Assembly (NCBI GenBank): GCA_033964015.1
Contig: JAWWUD010000058.1
Coordinates: 186,001-250,000, forward strand
Source of the DNA: Scolanthus callimorphus
Lineage: Eukaryota > Cnidaria > Anthozoa > Actiniaria > Edwardsiidae
Direction: 5' to 3'
DNA length: 64,000 nucleotides
The translations under genes and the position numbers were made by a program. Below, one piece after another: positions 34,701 through 46,700 of this stretch. The stretch's first letter is position 1, and the number at the start of each line of letters is the position of its first letter. The notes under the pieces are model-generated. The model saw nothing but the letters and a program-made list of their open reading frames with translations. It ran no database searches and was not told the origin of the DNA.

Positions 34701-37700
34701 GCTACCTCGGAAAGATATTTGTGCATCGCAGACGGACAGCGACGCAGAACTATTGTACTCGTTTTATAATCGGCTTTTGGCTTAGAATTATTAACCGGCG
34801 TGGAAAGAATTATAAAAGCGTTATTTTTAGGGCTCCCTGGAGGTATCAAAACCCCCTAACATAAAATTGTATACCTTGTTTCAAACCACTAATAACAAAT
34901 ACGTTTCTAACCACTGTATGCATTGCTACACTACCTCAAATGGGCGATTGTCGACTTTTAGCCGTCAATTAAACCAAAACGTTGGATTCGGCTACTTCCT
35001 TGGATCGACAATCAACATTACAATTAATCCTTTGCTAAGAATCTTCAATCGCAACAGTGAATTTTGAGGTCGCGTAGCAATAATGCATATTGGTGATAAA
35101 TGTAATGCCTCCATACATCGCTTCGAATGCAATTCTTGGTTTCCTAGATGCTACCCCTAGACTATCCCTACATTACGGACTACCGTTTTGTTTATATTCA
35201 CCGATGAACTGTGAAAACCGGATCCTCAAGCACACTTCTATATCTGCCCACTTATAGCTTATAGTCAACCATGGAGGACCGGGAGACTCCATGAGTCAAC
35301 ATTTCGGAAAGATAGCAAATTTGTTTTAAATAACATAAACAATTATATTCCATTTACACAGTTTGTACCAGTGTATCGTGTACAAATACTGTTGAACTGT
35401 TAAACATATATGGGACATCTAGCTCGAAGATACAGTGGAGATGGCCCTCCTCAGCGCATCAATGGAGCTTCTTGTAGCAGACTCGTGGAAGTTGCGAAAC
35501 TTCCAGCAGGACCGGCATGCAGGGTAAGTACCTTTTCCTTTTATAATGATATTTTAAAAATGACGTTCAGGTATAAAATCTGGTACTGTTTGTGTCACTC
35601 CACTCTACAACCACTGCCCTGTAATGCAGTAGACATTTGCTAGGGTTAAACGTTTACAAGATGTTTTGATATTTTGAAATATCTCGGATCGTGCAAAACT
35701 GTTATTATATTTGACTGGAACATGTCCAAACTGAATCAAGAAAATAGATGCACGTCTAGAATCTTCAACAAAAATAAGAAACGAAGCTACTGCAATGGAA
35801 AATTCCATGATAACGACTATTTTGTTTAACAGAGCGACAATACATAATTGAAAATAATTGCATTATATTTATACAATTAAAAAAATGCCTCATTTAAGGA
35901 TTAAGCTCTGCCTTCCGTCGAGTACTCCACTGTGTTTAAATAGATACTACTAGTTTACTTTTATTTCGGGGGGCAATTTATCGATCAGTCGATTGCAGGT
36001 AAAGCTCTAGCGCCAGGCGATCAAAAGTTCAGTTTTCGATCGGATATATTTCAGTGTGTTTCACCTCCATTAGTGCCCGGGTTATAGAGTGATGCATTTG
36101 ATTATCACGTAAGAATATATCTGTAAGAATATCATTTAGAGATAGGGTTGATAGTTTATTGATAACCACGCGAATTTCGGATATTACCCGGTATCGTATG
36201 AAATCCCCAACTCACTGGACTTTATTAGAATTTTATAGAATAGAACAAGCTTGTCTTGCTTTATAAAAGATACGGAAAAAATACCGAGAGTATCTCAAGT
36301 GCTGCGTGTAAGTTGATACACACTATTCAATCTCCAGATCATCGGGACTTTTTCATAGTTATTCACATCCACTTCTGACACATGATGCAGGTACCTATTA
36401 ACATGAAAAAATGCTATGCTCACCTCCTTGACTCACAATGCTAACTTTAGTATTTGTAATACGAAGACCATTACCCAATGAGAAATATAGAACTGAAACA
36501 CTTATTTCAAATTGTTAAACTTTGTTTAATTGCTGTATAGGTCCTAAAGAAAGAATAATTGAAAAATGTTTCTATCCAAAGCAGATAATTTTGGGAATAT
36601 GTATATGTCTATAGTTTATTGCTCTGAACCGCTACAAATTCGCCGATTTCGGGTATTTCATGGTATCTTCTGAAATCTCCGAATCACCAGTGGACTTTTT
36701 TAAAGTTTCACACAATCATCAATAAGAATCATAGCGACTTCTCGCAAGCTTGTCTAAAAGATACGACGGTATCTCAAGTGCGGCGTGTAAGTCGATATAC
36801 ACTATTCAATCTCCAGATCATCGGGACTTTTTAATAGTTTTTCACAGCCACTTGTGACACATGATGCAGGTACCTATTAACATGAAAATTTGCTGTACTC
36901 ACCTCCTTGTCTCACAATGCTAATTTTATTTGTAATACGAAGACCATTACGCATTCAGAAATTTAGAACTGATCCACTAATTTTACATGGCTAGTGTTAA
37001 AGTTTATGTTTAATTGCCGTGCAGGTCCTATGAGAAAGAGTATATTGAAATATGTTTCTAATTAAAACGGCTATTGCGGGAAAATGTTTATTGCTCCGCG
37101 AACCGGTAAATGCGCGGATTTCGGCTATATGATGGTACTGTATCATACCTGGTTATAGTTTCATACAATCAATAGAATTATAGCGACCTCTATTATTTTC
37201 CCGATCAACAGGGAAAACATTTTCCCGATCATCAGGGAAAACTCAGGTTTTTTCACAAGCCATTGTAGAAGATAGCGCTAACACATAATAACTAGAGATT
37301 TAAGGTCAAGTGTCAATTCTAATCCCCAAAGAACTGGGAAAAACACGTCTTTTTTTCACGCGTACATAAAAATTCGCAAAACCCCGTCTCGTATGGAGAA
37401 AACAAGCTACTACGGATTAAAACGCAAGCTTCGGATTTAAATACAGAACTGTTTACAGTCGGGTTCAGGCTCCACTCGATCCTATCATTAAAGTTCCGAG
37501 AGTAATAATCGGCATGAATATTATTCTCGCCAGGAATATGCACAGCGGTTACAACGATATTGCGTTTGAGGCACCAAAACCATATGTCTCTTGTGAGGGC
37601 ATTAAGCGTAGGTGATGCCATACCCCCCATTTTATTAATATAGCCAACGACAGTAGTATTGTCGGTTTTAAGACAAACGCGAGCGTTGTTACGTGCAAAG

Positions 37701-40700
37701 CATTTCAAGGCTAGGGACGCAGCCAGCAATTCAAGATAATTAATATGATTTGCTGATTCGTTAACAGACCAATGACCGCCGGTGTATTCGCCACCGTAAT
37801 GTGCGCCCCATCCCAGATTACTGGCGTCTGATTCAATCGTTTGTGTAATTGGAGGCGGTTTGAACGACTTTCCGTTATATTCTCTAATATGGGCAATGAT
37901 CCAATCTAAATCAGATCGGGCTACATTGGTAATATTAACAAAATCTTCGTATGAGGCCCCTAAAGAGATATCAGTCGATTTACATGCCTCAACAGATCGA
38001 TAAAACAGTTGCAAGTATCTAACAGCCGGAAAGGCGGAAACAAGCAATCCGGTGACTTCGGCCACCTGGCGAATAGAGGCTGTGTTTACATTACGCAATT
38101 TTATACAAGCCTCTACAATTCTCACAATTTTGTCGTCAGGTAATGACAAGGTCATTAAGCGTGAGTCTACAATGAACCCCAAATAGGTTATTTCATTGAC
38201 TGGTCGCAAGCGAGACTTTGCAAGGTTTATTGTAAAACCAAGTGATTGGAGTAAATCAATTACTGTTTTAATACTTTGTTTACATGCTTTTTCAGATGGA
38301 GCAACAACTAAAGTGTCGTCAATGTAGTACGACACCTTAACGCCGTTCATGCGTAGTTGTGAATAGGCTGGTTTTAATATCTTAGTAAAGGCCCGTGGGG
38401 CCAGGCTATACCCGAAAGGCATGCAGACAAATTCCAGTAGCTGGTCACGCCAAACAAAGCGCAAATATTTTCGGTCACTATTATGAATAGGGATGCTAAA
38501 GTATGCGTCTTTGAGATCAATGGATGCTAAATAGTCACCCGGGTTGATAAGTTCAACAGCAAAACTTATTGTCTCCATTTTAAACTTCTTTGTGCATACA
38601 AATTGGTTTAGCGGTTTCAGATTGATAACTGGTCTCAAATCACCTGTTTTCTTTGGAACCAGAAAAATGTTTGATAAAAATTCCCCTCTTGAGTGACGCG
38701 TATGAACAATCGCCCCTTTTTCCTGAAGTTTTGAGACCTCAAGGTCAATTGCGTGGGCTTGTTCGTCACTAAATTTAGGTGCCATAGGCAGCTTTGTTTG
38801 TTGAGGGTTTGAATCAAACTCGAGGCGATAGCCCTGAACGGATTGTAAGATCCAAGGGTCGCGGGTGATTTGACACCAGTTAGCAAAATGCATAGTTAAT
38901 TTGCTAACTGAACTCACATTAGTTGGAGTTACTGCTTGTCCTTCACGTCTTGATTGTAGGACTTGTTGGTTTGGTTTGAATTTGACGCTCTGTTGTTGAA
39001 TGACGGACGGAAACGCCCGCGACGGGACGGGCGATCCCTTAAAAAAGAATCATTGGATTTGTTGACATTTCGGGATCCCTGTTTACGACTGGATCTTGAG
39101 GCCTGGTTCTGCTTTTTGGTAATGACCTTGGACGTAATCTTATTCGCTTTTGCAATATCGTCTACTTGTTTCGACAGGTCATCCCCAAATAAATATTTGG
39201 TGAGAGGCAGCGAGGAAGAACAGAGAGAGCGAAAGTTTTTACTCAACTATGGTTTGAGGAAATCACGTCTTTTCATTGACGCCTGATAAGATGCATTACC
39301 GAGACAGGTTAATGCAATACGAAGGCACTCAAGTAAATATTTCGTATCTACATGAGTTTTGTTTTTACGACTTTGTTTCGTCGTCTGAATAGCTTCAATT
39401 AAAGGTCGTGCAGCATTCAGCATACACTTTTGTACCTCTTGTAGTGCTAGGTCACGGCTCTTTGCCGGCCTTTCCAAGTCGTTCCACAAAGCTTCGTTTA
39501 CTTTAGGAACGCACAAGAGGGTACAATTTTCTGGCGTCTTATACTTATCGATAAGAGCCTTCATTTTGTCTTCAATGGGCTTTTTTGTGAATGAGTCGTT
39601 CACTCTAGTCGCTAATTCGTCAGAGACTTTAGGCCCATAATTAAGCATTTTGTCAAATATGGAACAGGGTTCCACGTCAGAATCCGAGTTACTTGCGTTG
39701 TCACCTTCGTTACTAGAATCAGAGTCTGATTCAGATGCAGCCGGGTCAAAACTGACACCAGCCTCTGCCGAGATACTTTGCTCGGACTTTTTGTTGCGCG
39801 GCTTTTTCGACGGCTGAGTTAGCGATTCGCTAGAAGCCGGGCGCTTAGAGCCAGAAACCGTCCCGGATTCCGAGACCTTTGGTTTATCACTGGCGTTCTT
39901 GAAAGAACTAAACATCTCAGAAATTTCAGCGACGGAAGCACTCAATCTGTCAAGCTGTAGGCCATGATAGAGAGCCCTCAGTTGATTCTGCGCCCTCAGT
40001 TGATTCTGCGAAAACTCGCTGGATTCAGGCTCAGTGCCATCAGCTAAAAGTAGTTCTTCTCTTTCCAATTCTTCGTTCGCGTCCCTGGCTGGTGAACCCA
40101 TGGTCTCTGGCACAGATATAAGGACACAAAAAGAAAACTAGAGTTAGAAGCGTATATCTAAATTCAAGGTGGTAGACACTGAATATAGATTCATAAGAGT
40201 CTTTTAAACAGACTCGAGTATCACCGAGTGGTATGCTTACCTGAGCTTTTTCTGCACGAAAAAGGAAGAGGACGATTCCTGCCAACGGTGGTGTTTTATA
40301 CGAGTATCTGATTTACATAACAATTGACTTTAAAGAGTGGTCTGCTGCGCATGCGCGATAAGGGATCGCATTATGACGTCATAATGCGGAGTATGGATGA
40401 GGAGAATGCAGTTTAACAATCACTTTTAACAATGACTGTTCAAGAGCCTGTTGATTGGATGGATAAAACATACCATTTGTATTACAGTAAAAACCAAACA
40501 GCATGGAGACCAGAGTATGGTGGATACATGATCGAAGGTATGATGATTTTGGCCTCAGTTAAATGAGTGAGTACCGGTAGTCATTTTTACAGGGGAAGGG
40601 TCATTGGCAAATGAGGTACATTATATTATGAACTTTTATGTCCCTCCGTAAGAGCAATTTTTATACTTTTTCTGCACATGCAGTAATAAAGAATGAGTGA

Positions 40701-43700
40701 GTATTATCCATAGAGAGAAAAGCTGCCCCCCCCCCCCCCCTAAAAAAAGAAGAAAATAAACAACAAATAAATGAATAAAATATAAATATTGAATAAGATT
40801 CAAATTTTTGTGCTGTGAAATACATGTATTTGGACAAACTTTATGGACAGACCAAAAGTGTTGTAGTTCATATGGAAAGCAGTACAAAATATGTAACTTG
40901 TTTTGAAGTGGTGGTGCTTATAAGGATGAATGTATCAAGGTAGTGGGGCTACAGACAAAAAATTGTCAACATTCCTCCAACCCCACCTAAGTCCTCCCCC
41001 CCCCCAAAAAAAAAAAAAATTCAGTGGTCCCTGAAGAAAAGGCACGTTTGAAAATTCATGATAAATTCTTCATTGAATGCAGGTACTCCTGGCAAACCAT
41101 TTGGTGGATGCATGCGTCATTTCAACATGATTGAAGCCAACATGAAATTAAGGTAAAAATCTAAAGAAAGAATAATTTATTTACTAAACAAAGCTGGTTA
41201 TTGTGGCTGGTGATTTACTGTAGGCATCAGACATTGTCCAATCAAATTTGAGTTGGCGAATTTACAGGCCTAATGACAGTTTTTTTTTCTTTTCCATGCA
41301 GCGATAATGCAAGCGTTTCTTTAAATAATTGGTCCTCAGGGTCAGAAGTGCTAGTTTGTTATTCGAGTCTCTAAGAGGTTGAAAATCAATGTCAGATTGG
41401 TTAACAAATTCCATTTATAGTAATTAGTTGTACATTAAAGTGAGCCGTGCCTCTGCCTGTCTTTGGGTAAATCTCCAGTTCAAGTAAGAAAACAAATATT
41501 TCCTGCCCTGATTCTAGTGATATTATGATAGCTAAACTGTGCATAGAAAAGCCTGCCTGTACTATTTCTCACATGAATACCTCAAAGACAAAATAATACA
41601 ATCAATGAAAAGCTTAGCCAGAGTAAACAGCTGTCATTAATTACTCTGGTCATGGTGATTTGCTATGGGAGAAAAGCTAAAACATTCCATACTGATGACG
41701 TAGAAGCAATGCTTACATAAGTGAATGGTCTGAAGCTATGCTTTCAAAACCGAATTAATGACCAGCATAAATGTGAGCATAAATGTGAGGATTGTCTAGA
41801 TTATGGATACTAAAGGATAACATAGAGAGGTTAGAATTTTGTCCTTCTCTATGATGTTAATGAATTCAGTTTGAAAGTTCCTATGTCAGTCAGTATGGAA
41901 TTTTTCAGCTATCAGCTATTGCTCAGGTGTCTCTTCTCTCATAGGGAATTCAGGGACAGCTGTTTACAGGGACTATGAAAAGCAAAAATGAAAAGCTAAG
42001 CTTTATGTTTGTAATACATCAGCATGCCCTAATACATATTACTTTATAACAATTTATGGCTATGCCCCTGTATTGATTGATTTTTTTTATTGATTTTTTT
42101 TTGTAGGAGAGAAGAGGCCTCAAAGATTTTCCAAGACCCTGATGAAGCTGTCATGTCCATTGTTGCATTTCCAAGGTGTGGAGAACAATATTTTAAAGGG
42201 AAATGTTGTGGACATGATCATGAGCTGAAGCCAGCAGCAAATTGATTGTGTTGACGATGATGTCGTAAAAGTGTTAAATGAGAGTGCAGACAATGTTGAA
42301 CCTCACTCGATTTGTTCTTTTACCATGACTTCAAGATTTTGCTAAAAAATCAAATTGCATTCAAACAGTTTTTGGTTGGTTTAGAAGTGTGTGCACATGC
42401 TGATGTGGACTCTTATTTACCACAGCAAATCAGCCAATCATTCACTTGAACACAAGAAAAACAGAAAAACTAGGCAAGATTTTTGCACCCATCCCATTTT
42501 GTCAAATCTCACTAGTCAAGTCTTCTTTGATTTCCTGTTTTTCTTTGCCCTAAAAACACCAAAGGGAACACTTGCTATGCAGCATACTTATTAAGTACTT
42601 TAGTCAATTTCTGGTAATGTGTTCATATACTTGTCCAATTAAGAAGAAGTTTAAAGTTTAGTATTCCTCTCAAAGAATTTAGTGCTGTGTTCACCTCTTG
42701 AACAAAGCAAAGATAATTTTTCCTTTCATATTCTTCTGTTTGCTAATGTCTTGTCTCCTTGCTTGATTTCAGGCTTGGTTGTCCAAACTTCTCATTTCCT
42801 AATCATTCACCCACCCCCGGCCACGGTGTCACCACTTCACTCTTCTATCCGGACATGGTTGTGCATCAGGGTCATCCAAGATTCTCGTAAGTCCTTTTCT
42901 ATTTCATGACTTTGAGCCATTACCTTGACTTGGTCTTTTCTTTCTCAGAAAAAAAAAACCTACGCCCAACCTGTTGAGGACCTCATTGTGGGTGATCCTA
43001 CAGCAGCCTTGAATTCCAGGGGGTACCCTTTGACAGGAGTGAAATTTCAGGGAGGGTTGAATATAAATTGGCAGTTTTCACAGTGTTGCACACACAGCAT
43101 AAATGAGGTATCAATGCTTGTGTGTTCACTCTGTTTTGAACAACAAAGGCTGCCTTCTCCAGCTAGAACGGCTTAGAATGGCTCAAGGGTATTGTTCTCA
43201 CCACACTGTGAAAACAGTCAATTTGTGGCTGGTCAAAAAGAAATTCACTGGAACTCCAGGAATTGTAGGGATAACTAAACATGTCCAGGTTAAGTAGCTG
43301 AGACTGGGGTCCCCAACAGGGCGGTGCATAATTGTTTTTTCAACATCCAATATCCATCACAGCAGCAGTTTAAAACAAGCCAGTGAGCTAACGATGGGCT
43401 TAAGTTTTCCAATGTGGCACAAAATTATGTGCTGTACAGGGGCCTAGTTAGGGGGGTCCTGGGGTGGTAGAGCGCCAGTCTTCTGTGCGGGAGGTTGGCA
43501 GTTCAAAACCCCAGCCGGACCATCACTCAGAGGGCCTGTTTCTAAATAATTGAGGAGAAGGACCTGCCTTTGCTCTAATATACCCAAGTCAACCTAATGC
43601 TCAACCCTGTTGATCTCCCCCTGCAATGAGACCATGCAATACAGGCCTATTGATAAAATTTCAAAAGGCATAACATGAGAACTACTACATCTGTTTTAGG

Positions 43701-46700
43701 TACTTATTAAACAAAAATGTTATTTTATGCATCAAATCAACATGAGGCAAGCTAAAGCAGCCCTGAGAGAGACCTATAGGCGGAAATTCCATACACTTCT
43801 GTGGTCAAGACAGTGGTGCACATATTATATAGACAGGAGTGTTTTACTGGGAAATACACCACTCGTAGATCACATACGAAGCTACATCCAGGACCTGAGT
43901 GACATATTTTCCATATCTGCACTAGTGAGGATATCAGTCAAAACAAAAGTGCTTGGAAAACAATTTGGAATATTTTTTCTGGTCTGTCTATATAATATGA
44001 AGAAAATTACATGGTGGCTTGAAGATATGAGTGGAGATAAGGAATTAGCATTGTGTGAAAGCTTAAGTGCTAATGAAATGTCCCATGTGTGCTTATGAGC
44101 GTTAGCCCTAGTGGAGAAAGAGACAAAAATCTCTGACTCCGAGAGGGATTCGAACCCACGACCTCCGGAATTGTTCGTCCGATGCTCTACCAGCTGAGCT
44201 ATCAGGTCAGACTGGGAGCAGGTCGGGATAAATTAGATGTTATGTTCGCGGTAATGAAGTGAATATATGTAGATGTTCAGGCAAGCCTGTGGCCGCGTAG
44301 CACTAAGTTCAACAGAGTGGAGATAAGGAATTGAAGATATGAATTTTATGTTCTTGTGTCAAAAACAATATTTTACTCATTCACGCGCTTGCCACTCGAA
44401 AATAAAACTCATATCTTCAAGCCACCGTGTAATATCCTCTATATATAATATTGCAGCCTAAAATCCTTGTCTTTGTACAAATTGAGAAGATTTCAATTCC
44501 TTACAGGACTCTAACAAGAAACATCAGGGAAAGAAGAGGCTCAAAAGTAGCCATCAATGTACCAAGTAAGGGCTCAATTTTCGATACAATTTTACCATGA
44601 ACCAACTTGAACACCTCCATTAGGGGCAGAGCTGGAAATTACTGCTGGTCATAGGACATCGTCTGATAAAAATCAAGAGAAGCATGGTTGGCTCAGTGTT
44701 ATGGCGCTGGGTCTCTCACCCCTGTGATCCGGGTTCGACTCTTGGCCGGGACAGAGGGAATTTTCTTTCTGTTCTAGTCTCGGTCGAAACTGGTTCATAT
44801 TGTGGGTTGAACGTTGTTCTACTGTGTTTCACAATCTTTCGGATGAGACAATAAACCAAGCTCCTGTCTCGCCTATCTACTCTGACCAGTATCAGGGGGA
44901 CGTTAAAGAACCACTGGGAACGTAGTAATAAACCCTCTGGCAGTGACCACCCTCAGTGTCTGTGCTTATAACCGCTTGGCTGCCAGTGGCGCCGTTGAGA
45001 CCCAACGCAATTCAGCTTTCGAGCTGCAAGTCTAGGGAGTCGGTCTCACACATTAACACATTTTAAATCGGCAAATGTCCGGCCAAATTTGTGATTTGGT
45101 TGGTCATGTAAAATCTAGTCAATCGAGTTCTCCATTTATCTCCAAACACTACTACAGACAATTTTAAAAATACTCAAGACAACAAGAGATGGTGTAGAGT
45201 GTTGTACGAATTCAATATCAGCAAAAATGTTGATAACAGCGCGATAGTTACAAGCGTTACTTTTCGCTTTTTTTGTTTTGTTACTTTTCTCTCCTTTTTT
45301 TTATTTCTTTCAATTTAATGTTTGTTTATGTCCAACCAATTTTCTCATATGTTCGATCAATTTGGAAATATGTCTGACCACACTAGGAGTTTGATCGGAC
45401 ATTTTCAAGTCAAGTGAAAACAAATTATTTCCAGCTTTAGAGCTTTGAGGGGTATCAAAAGTATACTTCATTTGCTTTCAGCAAAACTGCAAATGTAAAA
45501 GAATACACTCTGAATATCAATTCCTCAAATCGAGTCACATTACAGCTGTTTCAGGTAACACGCGACCCAGCGCGATAAAACATTTTTTGGCAGTTTTTCT
45601 GTGTAGAATCAAACGTGAGCCAATCAGGTCCTTGCTCAGTTTCGCCTAGTGCAGTGAATTGGCTTCTGTCGCGACATGTCTCGCAAGGGAAGCCAAACAA
45701 ATGCACCGGGCAAGAATCTGATTGGCTCACACGGATTGCATTGATGGACAGCGCAGAAAAAAACAAACTGCCAAACTCCAAGAATCTGACAACGGCGAAG
45801 TCGCGTGTAACAGCTGTAAGTGTCCTAATGCCTATTCCTTTATGTACAGGAGCAACTACTGGGTAGTGTTGGTCACTTTAATTAGCTTAATAGAACTTGA
45901 CTGTTTATTTTAGTTTTCAAGGATGTGAACACACCATCTCCATTTATTGAGAAGTTTCCTGAAGTTGATGGTGAGGGCGGTGCAGCTGCCAAGCCAGATC
46001 ATATCTATCTGGATGCCATGGGGTTTGGCATGGGGTGCTCGTGCTTACAGGTAAACACACATAAGTAACATTGCACGTAGTATAGTAGATATTACCTACA
46101 AGTTATTAGATGGCAATGATGAAGATGACAGCAGCAGTGACATTGATGATGACAGCGACAACTATATTAACCTTAGCGGTTGTCCACTTGTGCTGGGCAA
46201 GTAAGAAATGCTTCAGGACAAGTGGGAACTCAGGGGCACTAGTCACAGGACAAGCAAACATTTTGTGCGAAATATAAATGTGAAACATTTTGCTGGTGTG
46301 TGGTTTGTTGTTTATAAGTGTTCACACTGTTTTTGAGCGTGTTTTGTGTCAAACCCTCGAAGCTATCATCTTTTCATGCTAAATGGTAAGGCTAATGAGT
46401 AAATGGGCAATGGTAAACCAGTTACATTTATATGGTTCGTACATAGGCATTGTCTATATTTTTACAACATGTTTTATACCATAACTGGAGAACTAGAAAA
46501 TTGGCTAGGGCAAGTAACTTTGCTTGTCCTTGGACTAGTGGCCAAAAAACGTTAAGGTCGAGCACTGTGTGATGATGATTACAAATTGATGATGATTGTT
46601 TTAGTGTTTTGATGGTTTTGTTGAATGTTTTTGGTAATTGTGATGATGATAACGATGTTGATAAGGGAGATGGTCATAGTTATTATTGTGGTGATAATCA

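Larger units (their letters stand above)
27198..37453. mobile_element. 10.26-kb palindromic element, family unknown
   Basis: Ends AACAGTTCTGTATTTAAATC and GATTTAAATACAGAACTGTT, flanked by TACA at 27194-27197 and 37454-37457. Removing it with one TACA makes the RNase H frame of the DIRS host continuous, so the boundaries are exact. Nearly the whole element is an inverted repeat (left 27198-32857, right 34285-37453) around a spacer of about 1.4 kb. The left arm has an extra 2.3 kb. Each arm also holds repeated blocks of about 450 bp (for example 27560-28000 and 28000-28440; 36300-36760 and 36780-37180). No transposase was recognised. A foldback-type or unknown DNA transposon with 4-bp target duplication is the best description. 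Confidence 0.88.
25385..40407 (-). mobile_element. DIRS-like tyrosine-recombinase retrotransposon
   Basis: Read on the minus strand: right terminal repeat, spliced-leader candidate, Gag-like frame, reverse transcriptase plus RNase H, tyrosine recombinase, internal complementary region, left terminal repeat. The terminal repeats are inverted (ATGACGTCATAATGCGATCC on the left), there is no target duplication, and AAT is shared at both ends (25385-25387, 40405-40407). These are DIRS hallmarks. Without the 10.26-kb insert it would be about 4.76 kb, the usual DIRS size. No methyltransferase domain was seen. It fills GCLC intron 2 in antisense. Confidence 0.9.

Noticed and set aside
32407..34769. 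Frames shared by both arms (with [17 protein letters not shown]) as a possible transposase
   Set aside because: The frame ends differ between arms, there is no catalytic motif, and the similarity is explained by the inverted repeat.
43727..44098. 123-codon frame in GCLC intron 6 as a nested gene
   Set aside because: The end lies in an inverted-repeat element and there is no recognised domain or promoter.
44132..44211. Functional tRNA gene
   Set aside because: Irregular anticodon arm with an 8-nt loop; looks like a SINE head.
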